In this document: positions 16,190 to 23,605 of the stretch, piece after piece | Layout: each line of letters opens with the position of its first letter | How positions within the stretch are numbered: the first letter of the stretch is position 1 | The notes under the pieces: generated by a model | Database searches by the model: none | The model's input: only the letters and a program-made list of their open reading frames with translations | What the model was told of the DNA's origin: nothing | Origin: Clostridia bacterium | Lineage (GTDB): Bacteria > Bacillota > Clostridia > Oscillospirales > Acutalibacteraceae | Direction of reading: 5' to 3' | Length of the DNA stretch: 48,683 nucleotides | NCBI GenBank assembly: GCA_017451425.1 | Contig: JAFSPP010000017.1 | Coordinates: 1-48,683 of the forward strand | Made by a program: the position numbers and the translations under genes

Positions 16190-17470
16190 TTAAGGTACGT
16201 GAATATAGTTTGCGGGGTTGACATTTGTGGCACTTCTCGCACCTGAGAGGTTTGTTCTTATCTCGAAGTGGAGATGCGCACCGGTAGAATAACCGGTACA
16301 GCCCATGATGCCGATTGTGTCGCCCTGGTTTACAACCTGTCCCGCTGAGACATATGATGTTGTAAGGTGGGCATAGAATGCTATAACACCGTTGCCGTGG
16401 TCGATTACGCAGTAGTTGCCGTAACCGCCGTTGCAGCCGCAGCTGCTGTACTTCTTATAGTTGTGTGAACAGCCGTTGCTGGAGATGAGGACCGTGCCCG
16501 CTCCCGCAGCGACAATTCGTTTATCCATATCCATGGCGCCCGGCATTGAGATGTCGAGACCATAGTGGAATGAGGTCTTGGAACCGAGCGTTCTGGGACC
16601 GTAAGGCGAAGATACATAAGCGCTTCCGTAAGGTACCGGGCAGATGAGACTTGCGGTACCGTCGCCTTCTGATGTGGAACCGTGAATCATATTATAAATG
16701 GTAGCGGCATATGCTGCCTTCTGAGCCTCTGCCTGAGCCTCTATCTCTTTAAGCTGCGCGTCCTCACGATTGAGTTTCGCAAGGTAGGCTTCGAGTACGG
16801 CGAGTTTTGCATCGACCGACTTCTTGGCCTCCTTGATTTCAGCCTGGGAGGCAACTACCTCATCCTTGGACGCCTGGAGTTCAATTCTGTCCTCCTCAAG
16901 TTTTACCTGAAGGGCCTCGAGTTCCTTAATGTCGTTTTTAAGGTCGGTTATTATCTTCTGGTCATGCTTGGTTATACGCGTGACAAGTTCTATTCGGTTT
17001 AAGAGATTTTCGAAGCTGTCAGCCTCAAAAACTATTTCTATTGTGGATACGTTTCCGGCCATGTACATGGCACGAAGACGCTGACCCAGCAGCTCACGCG
17101 TGGCCTCAATCTGGAGTTTCTGATCCTCCATCGCCTCCTCGTTCTCGTCGAGTTGCTGCTGAATGAGACCTATCTGAGTGTTGAGTGCGTTTATCTCCGC
17201 CTGGTAGGCGTTTATTTCTGCCTGGAGGGCATTGACCTGGGACTGGACTTCCATCGCAGATGCCCGTGCCTCGTTTATCTGTCCTTCCAGATCCTGTCGC
17301 TTCTGCTTGGCTTCTGCGGCCTCACGCTTTAAGCCCTCTATTTTGCTCTTCATCTCTATGATACGGGGGTCATCCTCCGCAACGGGGTCCGCAGCAAAAG
17401 CGGGAGCCGCCAGCGCAAAACAGAAGATAAGCGCAAGTATAAGGCATATGATTCTCTTACTCATTGTCAT
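16190..17470 (-). CDS. Coiled-coil M23 murein endopeptidase (EnvC/PcsB/CwlO-type FtsEX effector)
   Basis: 426 residues: signal peptide (MSKRIICLILALIFCFALAAPAFA), a long coiled coil (about 32-255, Gln/Glu/Ala/Lys-rich) and a C-terminal M23/LytM domain. The zinc and catalytic residues are all present: SFHYGLDIS supplies the first His and Asp, and GAHLHFEIR supplies the HxH pair. A Cys-containing loop (CSHNYKKYSSCGCNGG) is inserted in the domain. It should cut peptidoglycan cross-links when activated by FtsEX through the coiled coil. The start overlaps the end of ftsX by 8-14 bp (ATG at 17470 or 17464), which indicates coupling. Its neighbours are exactly those expected for an FtsEX-controlled hydrolase. 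Confidence 0.9.
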   Translation of the reverse strand: MTMSKRIICLILALIFCFALAAPAFAADPVAEDDPRIIEMKSKIEGLKREAAEAKQKRQDLEGQINEARASAMEVQSQVNALQAEINAYQAEINALNTQIGLIQQQLDENEEAMEDQKLQIEATRELLGQRLRAMYMAGNVSTIEIVFEADSFENLLNRIELVTRITKHDQKIITDLKNDIKELEALQVKLEEDRIELQASKDEVVASQAEIKEAKKSVDAKLAVLEAYLAKLNREDAQLKEIEAQAEAQKAAYAATIYNMIHGSTSEGDGTASLICPVPYGSAYVSSPYGPRTLGSKTSFHYGLDISMPGAMDMDKRIVAAGAGTVLISSNGCSHNYKKYSSCGCNGGYGNYCVIDHGNGVIAFYAHLTTSYVSAGQVVNQGDTIGIMGCTGYSTGAHLHFEIRTNLSGARSATNVNPANYIHVP

Positions 17471-18398
17471 TTGATACCACTGAGCCTCCGTGTTCCTTAA
17501 GGTAACGGCCCATCGAGAAGATACTTCCGAATACGCCCGCTCCCACGCCTATAACTATGAAGGCGCCGAGCATCGGCAGTGCATACGGAAGGAACGAGAT
17601 GGTCGCCGTTCCGAAAAGGGAAAAGATCGAACCGAATGATTTAACTGCGAGTTGGTAAAGACCGAAAACAAGTCCGAGGGAAACGATACCGGCGAGTATG
17701 CCGATTAAGATACCCTCGATGATGAAGGGCCAGCGGACAAACCAGTTTGTCGCACCTACTGCCTTCATGATGCTTATCTCGAGTCTTCTGTTATACATTG
17801 TTACACGAACGGTGTTTGCGATTATGAAAAGGCTTACCGCGAGCAGGAGCACGATTATGCCGAGGGCGATGTAGGTAACGCCCGTGCGCACCTCTCTCAC
17901 CTGCCCCGCGAGGTCACTGTTGCCGCGTACGCTGAGTACGTTTTCAACCGTGCCGAGCATCTTCAGGACATTGTCGTAGTCCGAGAGTTCGGAGAGTGTG
18001 ACCTTGTATGCATCGGGCATCGGGTTTGTGTCGAGACCCTCAAGAAGGAGAGCGTCCTCGCCCATCTGCTCGAGCTGAGCTTTATATGCCTCTTCCTTTG
18101 AGACAAAGTCGGCCGCGCCTACGTTCGGGATCATTCTGATGTCCTGGCCGGCCTTGTTTATCTGATCCTCGTTCAGACCGTCATTCAGGTAAACCATGAT
18201 GACGTTCTGGTCCTCAACGTTTTCAAGCATGGCATCTATGTTAATGAACAGCATTACAGCCACGCCTATGAGAACAAGGCAGGAAGTCAGAACGGCTATT
18301 GAAGCCAGTGACATGAGCTTGTTGGAGCGGACATTGCGTACGCCCTCTTTGGTGAGATAGCCCAGGTTAAAGGACGCCTTATGTTTCGTTTTAGCCAT
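17457..18398 (-). CDS. ftsX: Cell division ABC transporter-like permease FtsX
   Basis: 313 residues with the FtsX topology: a cytoplasmic N-terminus, first membrane helix near 30-50 (SLASIAVLTSCLVLIGVAVML), an extracellular domain (about 55-175) that in this family binds the peptidoglycan hydrolase, then three more helices near 175-200, 225-250 and 275-300. The FtsX-family segment RRLEISIMKAVGATNWFVRWPFIIEG lies between helices 2 and 3. It couples FtsE ATPase activity in the cytoplasm to hydrolase activation outside. The start codon overlaps the ftsE stop as TGATG, and the stop lies inside the M23 gene. Confidence 0.95.
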   Translation of the reverse strand: MAKTKHKASFNLGYLTKEGVRNVRSNKLMSLASIAVLTSCLVLIGVAVMLFINIDAMLENVEDQNVIMVYLNDGLNEDQINKAGQDIRMIPNVGAADFVSKEEAYKAQLEQMGEDALLLEGLDTNPMPDAYKVTLSELSDYDNVLKMLGTVENVLSVRGNSDLAGQVREVRTGVTYIALGIIVLLLAVSLFIIANTVRVTMYNRRLEISIMKAVGATNWFVRWPFIIEGILIGILAGIVSLGLVFGLYQLAVKSFGSIFSLFGTATISFLPYALPMLGAFIVIGVGAGVFGSIFSMGRYLKEHGGSVVSNDNE

Positions 18399-19525
18399 CA
18401 GTCATCATCCTCCTCATCCTCTGAATTTTCAAAGTACTTGGAGTAATCAACACCGTCAATGCTGGCAAAGACGTTTATCTGTTCCTCCGGTGAGAGCGCA
18501 TCGGAGGCCGCCTGCAGCGGGCCGCCCATCTGCGGCTCGGCCATGGCCTCGCGAATCTTCGCGGCGGCTTCCAGAGCCGCTATCTGCTCAATATACATTG
18601 TCTGGTCGGGACCGGCCACGGGTGATACATCCGAAGCGGGCTCCGCGACAGGTTCGGGAGCGGGTGCAGCGACCGGCTCGGGGATCGGGACCGCGACCGG
18701 TTCGGCAACCGCTGCCGGATCCGGTGCCGCAGGCTCCTCGAAAGCAGCCTCTTCGGCTATTGCTTCCTCTATGAATTCGTCTATTGTGACTTCGGGAACA
18801 TCCTCAGCCTCAGGACGAAGTGTCTTATAGCCTGTTGTCTCGTCATATGTGAGCTGTCCGCCCCTGCCCGTGTCTGAGATGACCGAGCCGTGGTCGATGA
18901 CAACTATTCTGTGGTTGAACTTCTTTACGAGTTCGTGCTCGTGAGTAACCATGATGACCGTAGTGCCGTTTTCATTGATGCGGTTTAAGAGCTCCACAAT
19001 CTCATACGACATCTCGGGGTCGATGTTACCTGTCGGCTCGTCCGCGATGATTGTGTTCGCGTTGTTGACGAGCGCACGGGAGAGGGCCACGCGCTGCTGC
19101 TCACCGCCGGAGATTTCATTCGGCATGGAGCGCGCCTTGCTCTGAAGGCCTACAAGGCTGAGCACGTAAGGCACGCGCTTCTTTATCTCCTTCTCATTCG
19201 CGCCTATAACGCGCATGGCGAACGCTACATTGTCATATACGTTCATCGTCTGAATGAGACGGAAGTCCTGGAAAACGATGCCCATGGTACGACGGAAGTA
19301 AGGGATTTCCTTGTCCGTCATCCTTGTGAGGTCATAGTTATTTATCATGATGGTACCGGAGGTCGGCACCTCTTCACGCATTATTGTTTTAAGAAATGTA
19401 CTTTTACCGGAACCTGATGCGCCGACTATGAAGACGAACTCTCCGCGCTCAATACGCAGATTAATGTTCTTCAGCGCCTCCGTACCGCTGTCATACTTCT
19501 TGTAAACGTTTTTGAATTCTATCAC
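18398..19525 (-). CDS. ftsE: Cell division ATPase FtsE with an extra 140-residue Ala/Pro/Glu-rich C-terminal tail
   Basis: The first 230 residues are a normal FtsE: Walker A GASGSGKST, the LSLVGL...EISGGEQQRVALSRAL signature, Walker B TIIADEPTG, and the switch His in MVTHEHELV. Typical FtsE proteins end at about 225-230 residues; this one is 375. The tail begins after YKTLRPEAEDVPEVTIDEF, is built of AEPVA and PAPEPVAEP-like units, and ends with a more ordered segment (LSPEEQINVFASIDGVDYSKYF) and an acidic run EDEEDDD. The start is GTG 19525 with GGAG 9 nt upstream. It forms an operon with ftsX, the M23 hydrolase and the S41-like gene. The tail is cytoplasmic and may recruit partners. Confidence 0.93.
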   Translation of the reverse strand: MIEFKNVYKKYDSGTEALKNINLRIERGEFVFIVGASGSGKSTFLKTIMREEVPTSGTIMINNYDLTRMTDKEIPYFRRTMGIVFQDFRLIQTMNVYDNVAFAMRVIGANEKEIKKRVPYVLSLVGLQSKARSMPNEISGGEQQRVALSRALVNNANTIIADEPTGNIDPEMSYEIVELLNRINENGTTVIMVTHEHELVKKFNHRIVVIDHGSVISDTGRGGQLTYDETTGYKTLRPEAEDVPEVTIDEFIEEAIAEEAAFEEPAAPDPAAVAEPVAVPIPEPVAAPAPEPVAEPASDVSPVAGPDQTMYIEQIAALEAAAKIREAMAEPQMGGPLQAASDALSPEEQINVFASIDGVDYSKYFENSEDEEDDD

Positions 19526-19553
19526 GTTTGCGGTCTCCTCAAAATATAATTAA

Positions 19554-19591
19554 AAAGACTGTATAAGCATAAATATACCTATACAGTCTTT
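19554..19591 (-). terminator. Terminator-like hairpin between the pucR-type gene and ftsE
   Basis: 12-bp stem AAAGACTGTATA / TATACAGTCTTT with a 14-nt AT-rich loop, followed on the minus strand by TTTTTAATT. It can end the regulator transcript, but it also sits at the very start of the ftsE transcript predicted from the promoter at 19592-19619. Confidence 0.7.
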
Positions 19592-19619
19592 AGTATACCA
19601 TATAATAATGTGTTTGTAA
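19592..19619 (-). promoter_or_regulatory. Promoter of the ftsEX operon
   Basis: Minus strand TTACAA (19614-19619), 16-nt spacer ending in TGG, TATACT (19592-19597): an extended -10 promoter. Transcription would begin inside the hairpin at 19554-19591. Confidence 0.6.
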
Positions 19620-19687
19620 CCCATTTGTAACCGGAAATCAAAATTTCGTGGTATTGCACAAAACAGGGTACAAGATTTAGTGCTTAA

Positions 19688-20773
19688 TTAGAACTTCGTA
19701 GGGCTTGAATCGAGATATTTCTTAACCATGAGGGCTACTTTGAAGACGATGGCGTCATCAAACTCTCTCAGATCAAGGCCCGTAAACTTCTTGATTTTCT
19801 CAAGTCTGTAGACGAGAGTGTTCCTGTGAACGAAGAGTTTTCTGGAAGTTTCGGAGACGTTGAGGTTGTTCTCGAAGAACTTCTGGATGGTGAAGAGTGT
19901 CTCCTGGTCGAGGTTCTCGATTGAACCGCGCTTGAAGACCTCGTGGAGGAACATCTCACAGAGGGTTGTGGGAAGCTGATAGATGAGGCGGGCGATACCG
20001 AGATTGTCGTAACTTACGATGTTCTTCTCCGTGTCAAATACCTTGCCTACTTCAAGAGCTACCTGAGCCTCTTTAAGCGAACGGGAGAGGTCGCGGATAC
20101 CGACGACCGATGTGCCTATGCCGACAAGGGCATTATTGTAAAACTCAGTGTTAAGAGCATCACAGATAGAGTGAGCGAGTTTTTCGAGATCCTTGGGTTC
20201 TATGTTGTTACGTACTTCCTTGACAAGAGCGATGTCGGTCTCGTTGATATTGATGACGAAGTCCTTCGTCTTGTCCGGGAAGAGATTCTGAATTACGTCA
20301 AATACCGATGCGTCCTCGTGTCCCTTGATTCTGATGAGAAGGACTACGCGGGTGGCGTCGTTGTTGAAGCGGAGCTCGCGGGCCTTGACGAAGATGTCGC
20401 CCGGAAGGATGTTATCGAGGATAACATTCTTAATGAAGTTGCTCCTGTCATATTTCTCGTCATAGAACTGTTTGATGCTCGAAAGAGATACCGAGAGAAT
20501 GCGGGCGTATTTCTCAGCGAGGTCGTCATCCCCTGTTACGAATACCGCATACTCATGGCGAAGATGTGAGCCGAAGGTGAGATATGTCACACCGTCAAGA
20601 CAGATGGTCTCGTTTGTCGAGAAGATATCCGCCACATTGACTCCTACCTGTTCTCCTATTCTTTCAAGTTCGCTGCAGGAAATCACAGAGCCGGTCTCGT
20701 CAACCACGCCCACGATGCGGTCGATGGCGTCGCGCATCTGGTGAATTACTCCCTGGAATAATCTGTTAGACAT
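19688..20773 (-). CDS. PucR/CdaR-type transcriptional regulator with C-terminal helix-turn-helix
   Basis: 361 residues. The N-terminal part resembles the sensory region of sugar-diacid/PucR-type regulators (GVIHQMRDAIDRIVGVVDETGSVISCS). The middle contains a GGDEF-like degenerate fold common in CdaR proteins (VGIGTSVVGIRDLSRSLKEAQVALEVG). The C-terminal HTH is clear: FFENNLNVSETSRKLFVHRNTLVYRLEKI, followed by TGLDLREFDDAIVFKVAL. The last two match the family closely. The ATG at 20773 has AAGGGG 8 nt upstream; an in-frame TTG at 20794 has no proper site. Monocistronic with its own promoter and a terminator-like hairpin behind it. Regulated genes are unknown; it lies upstream of ftsE but separated by that hairpin. 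Confidence 0.85.
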   Translation of the reverse strand: MSNRLFQGVIHQMRDAIDRIVGVVDETGSVISCSELERIGEQVGVNVADIFSTNETICLDGVTYLTFGSHLRHEYAVFVTGDDDLAEKYARILSVSLSSIKQFYDEKYDRSNFIKNVILDNILPGDIFVKARELRFNNDATRVVLLIRIKGHEDASVFDVIQNLFPDKTKDFVININETDIALVKEVRNNIEPKDLEKLAHSICDALNTEFYNNALVGIGTSVVGIRDLSRSLKEAQVALEVGKVFDTEKNIVSYDNLGIARLIYQLPTTLCEMFLHEVFKRGSIENLDQETLFTIQKFFENNLNVSETSRKLFVHRNTLVYRLEKIKKFTGLDLREFDDAIVFKVALMVKKYLDSSPTKF

Positions 20774-20817
20774 AAACTGAGCCCCTTTGTGCAAATTGAA
20801 TAAATAACGCTTTATAC

Positions 20818-20846
20818 ATTATACACAAGGATTTGTTAATACGCAA
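20818..20846 (-). promoter_or_regulatory. Promoter of the PucR-type regulator gene
   Basis: Minus strand TTGCGT (20841-20846), 17-nt spacer, TATAAT (20818-20823), 45 nt before the ATG. Confidence 0.65.
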
Positions 20847-20882
20847 CATTTTTTACAACCTTTTTCATAAAAATGCACAACA

Positions 20883-20929
20883 AAAAACGACCCGTTAGTA
20901 TATTTCGCATAAAACTAAGGGTCGTTTTT
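20883..20929 (-). terminator. Terminator of the rsmD-coaD-rsuA run
   Basis: Stem AAAAACGACCC / GGGTCGTTTTT (20883-20893 with 20919-20929), extended inside by TTAGT/ACTAA, followed on the minus strand by a T-run. It starts at the rsuA stop codon. Confidence 0.85.
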
Positions 20930-21626
20930 AGGTAGTTATTACACCCAATTCCTCTTGTGTAATTTCACGACATTTTCCGGGTAAAAGGTCTATATCTAGT
21001 GGTAGACCCCCTATTTGGGTCCGTTTAAGCACCAAAACCCTGTTCCCTGTCGCGGCCAGCATACGCTTTATCTGGTGGTATTTTCCCTCACAGATTTTTA
21101 TCTCTATTTTTTTATCATCCAGGACTCTGATTTTTGACGGAAGGCACTCAAAGCCGTCCTTCAGGACTATACCCTCCTCCAGTTTTCCGACATCCTCATC
21201 GGTTATCGGATCTGCCAGCTCGGCGATGTAGGTCTTCTCGACATGGTTCTTCGGCGAGAGGATCCGGTGTGCGAAATCACCGTCGTCGGTGATGAGCACA
21301 AAGCCTGTGGTGTCAGCGTCCAGACGGCCGGCGGGAAACAGGCCCGGGCGGGAAAACTCGGGCGGAACCAGGTCAAGCACGGTCCTGTGAAGCCGGTCGT
21401 CAGTCGCGCTGACAACCCCTTCGGGCTTGTTGAGCATGAGGTAGATATGCTCCCTGTAGATAAACGGTTCCCCTGCTACAACAACCTCTGACACGGCAGG
21501 ATCCACCTGTATGTCAGAGGTTGCGGCTTTTTCTCCGTTTACCGTTACAAGACCGTCCCTGATCAGCTTTTTCACTTCGTTTCGGGAATACCTTCCCTGG
21601 GAGGAAATAAGTCTGTCAAGTCTCAT
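20928..21626 (-). CDS. rsuA: RsuA/RluB-family rRNA pseudouridine synthase
   Basis: 232 residues. An N-terminal S4 RNA-binding domain (MRLDRLISSQGRYSRNEVKKLIRDGLVTVNG, residues 1-31) is followed by the pseudouridine synthase core with the catalytic Asp in PAGRLDADTTGFVLITDDG near residue 103, and the downstream IKRMLAATGNRVLVLKRTQIG segment typical of the RsuA/RluB/RluE group. It isomerises a uridine in 16S or 23S rRNA; the exact site (position 516 of 16S for RsuA) cannot be fixed without alignment. Last gene of the rsmD-coaD-coiled-coil run, 9 nt after the coiled-coil gene, with no strong ribosome binding site visible. Confidence 0.9.
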   Translation of the reverse strand: MRLDRLISSQGRYSRNEVKKLIRDGLVTVNGEKAATSDIQVDPAVSEVVVAGEPFIYREHIYLMLNKPEGVVSATDDRLHRTVLDLVPPEFSRPGLFPAGRLDADTTGFVLITDDGDFAHRILSPKNHVEKTYIAELADPITDEDVGKLEEGIVLKDGFECLPSKIRVLDDKKIEIKICEGKYHQIKRMLAATGNRVLVLKRTQIGGLPLDIDLLPGKCREITQEELGVITT

Positions 21627-21635
21627 AATTCGTAA

Positions 21636-22508
21636 TCAAAGTTCTATGTTGTAATTTGATTTCTCGTGGAGCGGAGGATCGTCCGCGAAAGGCGAGCTGT
21701 AATCCTCGTACTCATCCTCGAGAGGTATGTCGATTACCGACGGGTGATGTATGACGCGCGGCTCGGGGTCAAAAGCGGATTCCCTCTTTTTCTTCTGAGG
21801 CTGCGCCTGAGCTCTCTGCTTCTGGGTCTTGTTCGACTTCCTGGAAGCAGAGTTCATTGTCTTCTGAAGTTCTTTTATCTCGGCATAGCTCTTGCCTATT
21901 CTGTACTCGGCATCGGTTACGATGTCGTTGACATAGGCGGATGCCTTGAGTTTGAGGTCACGCGACTTCTCTTCGGCCGCGGTGAGTTTTTCCTTTGAGC
22001 GGTACTCCGCCTCTTCAAGGATACGCGCTGCGTCCCTCTTGGCGTCGCTCAGGGTTCTCTCGGCTTCGGCACGTATGATTTCAGCCTGCGCCTCGGCCTC
22101 TTTTACGATGCCTTCCTGGGACGCGGCTTTTGTAGCCTCGTCCTTCGCTGCAGCCACGGCCTGCTGGGCCTTGGCCTGTGCCACGCGCATGAGTTCTTCC
22201 GTCCTGCGCGCTGTCTGGGCCTCCATGTCCTTCGAACGCTTCTCAGCGGAAGCTATGAGGTCCCTGCTTATAATCTTGGCGTCCGATACGGCCATGTCGG
22301 CCTCCCTCGTCGCCCTGTCTAAAATCTCTCTGCGCTCTGAAGCCAGAATCTGCGCCTGTTTTATCTCCTCGGGAACATTGGCTCTGAGATCCTCAAGGAC
22401 CAGTTTCAAAGCTTCGACATCAACTGTTCTCTTGCCTGAAAACGGGTTCCCGCGAGCGTCAGACAAAATGTCTTCCATCTCGTTTAAGAGCTCTTCGATA
22501 GAATCCAA
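21636..22508 (-). CDS. Coiled-coil protein of the DivIVA/ATP-synthase-B-like type linked to coaD
   Basis: 290 residues, cytoplasmic, without membrane segments. The N-terminus (SIEELLNEMEDILSDARGNPFSG) is the short conserved block of a clostridial family usually encoded beside coaD. Residues about 45-205 are an unbroken Ala/Glu/Lys/Arg coiled coil resembling DivIVA or the ATP synthase b subunit. The last 80 residues are basic, then acidic and disordered (KTQKQRAQAQPQKKKRE, PLEDEYEDYSS). A structural or cell-division-related role is possible but unproven. The start is TTG 22508 with AAGGA 8 nt upstream and no better ATG. It begins just after coaD (4-nt gap) and precedes rsuA. Confidence 0.75.
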   Translation of the reverse strand: MDSIEELLNEMEDILSDARGNPFSGKRTVDVEALKLVLEDLRANVPEEIKQAQILASERREILDRATREADMAVSDAKIISRDLIASAEKRSKDMEAQTARRTEELMRVAQAKAQQAVAAAKDEATKAASQEGIVKEAEAQAEIIRAEAERTLSDAKRDAARILEEAEYRSKEKLTAAEEKSRDLKLKASAYVNDIVTDAEYRIGKSYAEIKELQKTMNSASRKSNKTQKQRAQAQPQKKKRESAFDPEPRVIHHPSVIDIPLEDEYEDYSSPFADDPPLHEKSNYNIEL

Positions 22509-22512
22509 AAAA

Positions 22513-23001
22513 TCAGTCCTTTCTCAAATGATTGGTTATGTCCTCAAGCACAACGCCGGGGACAAAGTCCGAAATATCTCCTCCGAGTTCACCGATCTGG
22601 CGAACAAGACTGGAATTTAAGAACATGTTCTCGGCACGTGTGGCGATAAACACCGTCTCAAGATCGGGGTTTAAATGCCTGTTGCCGAGAGCCTGTTGGA
22701 ATTCCGAGTCGAAATCCGAGAGTGCGCGAAGACCTTTTACGACAACACTTATACCGTGCTCTTTGCAATAGTCCGCGAGCAGGCCGTCATATGTGTCCAC
22801 AGTGACGTTTTGCATGCCCTCTGTCACTTTCTTCAGAAGTTTCGCACGTTCCTCTGCGGTGAAAGCGTATTTGCCCTGCTTCTTGTAGTTGGTCATGGCA
22901 ACTACAACCACCTCGTCGAACAGCGCGGAAGCGCGTTCGATAATGTCCAGATGTCCGTTTGTTACGGGATCAAAACTGCCCGGGCAGATTGCCTTAATCA
23001 T
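22513..23001 (-). CDS. coaD: Phosphopantetheine adenylyltransferase CoaD
   Basis: 162 residues, normal length for the family. It transfers AMP from ATP to 4'-phosphopantetheine, the fourth step of coenzyme A synthesis. The nucleotidyltransferase motif is at the start: CPGSFDPVTNGHLDIIERA, with the T/HxGH-type TNGH. Downstream are the family segments VKGLRALSDFDSEFQQALGNRHLNPDLETVF and NMFLNSSLVRQIGELGGDI. The gene overlaps the end of rsmD by 8 bp, and GAGGAG precedes ATG 23001. The rsmD-coaD pairing is standard in Firmicutes. Confidence 0.97.
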   Translation of the reverse strand: MIKAICPGSFDPVTNGHLDIIERASALFDEVVVVAMTNYKKQGKYAFTAEERAKLLKKVTEGMQNVTVDTYDGLLADYCKEHGISVVVKGLRALSDFDSEFQQALGNRHLNPDLETVFIATRAENMFLNSSLVRQIGELGGDISDFVPGVVLEDITNHLRKD

Positions 23002-23548
23002 CTTCGCTCTCCTCAGCCGGTCGAAAGACCGTAAGTTTTGTCTTGCCGTATTTGTATTCTTTCAGTTTTCTGAACCTTCCGGCACTGTCCCGAAGCGTCT
23101 CCTCTTTCGAGGTCTCGCATATGATGATGCCGTTTTCGCTCATCTTCGCGGGCAGGTCCTCAAGCACCTTCCCCATGAGTTCATTTGCATAAGGCGGGTC
23201 CACAAAAGCGATGTCGAAGACATCCTTTGTCACTTTGAGAAACTGCAGGCTGTCCTCGTTTCTCACGGCCGCCCTGTCGGCAAGTTTCGTGTGTTCAAGA
23301 TTCTCTTTTACCACCTTCACGGCCTCGCGGTTTGAGTCCACGAAAACCGCCTTCGAAGCGCCGCGGCTCAAAGCTTCGATACCGAGCTGGCCGGAGCCCG
23401 CGAACAGGTCAAGGACCCGTGCTCCCTCAATTTCAAACTGGATGATACTGAAGACAGACTCCTTCACCTGGTCGGTGGTCGGGCGTACGTCAAGTCCCGA
23501 GAGGGTCCGAAGCTTCATGCCGCGGGCCGAACCCGTGATTATTCTCAT
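22994..23548 (-). CDS. rsmD: 16S rRNA (guanine-N2-966) methyltransferase RsmD
   Basis: 184 residues. A class I SAM-dependent methyltransferase that modifies G966 of 16S rRNA. The visible motifs are MRIITGSARGMKLRTLSG at the start, VRPTTDQVKESVFSII, the SAM-binding DLFAGSGQLGIEALSRGA and the catalytic VDPPYANELM (the N/DPPY motif). The ATG at 23548 has AAGGAGG 6 nt upstream, so the longer open frame beginning at 23572 is not used. It starts an operon with coaD, the coiled-coil gene and rsuA. Confidence 0.96.
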   Translation of the reverse strand: MRIITGSARGMKLRTLSGLDVRPTTDQVKESVFSIIQFEIEGARVLDLFAGSGQLGIEALSRGASKAVFVDSNREAVKVVKENLEHTKLADRAAVRNEDSLQFLKVTKDVFDIAFVDPPYANELMGKVLEDLPAKMSENGIIICETSKEETLRDSAGRFRKLKEYKYGKTKLTVFRPAEESEDD

Positions 23549-23575
23549 AGTACGCCTCCTTTTTAATAACAATTA

Positions 23576-23604
23576 ATTATAGCATTGTAACTTAAAGTTT
23601 GTAA
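23576..23604 (-). promoter_or_regulatory. Promoter of the rsmD-coaD operon
   Basis: Minus strand TTACAA (23599-23604), 17-nt spacer, TATAAT (23576-23581), immediately after the uvrC stop. Confidence 0.65.
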
Positions 23605-23605
23605 A

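Noticed and set aside
18459..18830. Plus-strand Ala/Ser/Gly-rich frame opposite the FtsE tail, or a frameshift joining two genes
   Set aside because: The FtsE frame continues without break to an acidic end and overlaps the ftsX start as TGATG, so the tail is genuinely part of FtsE.
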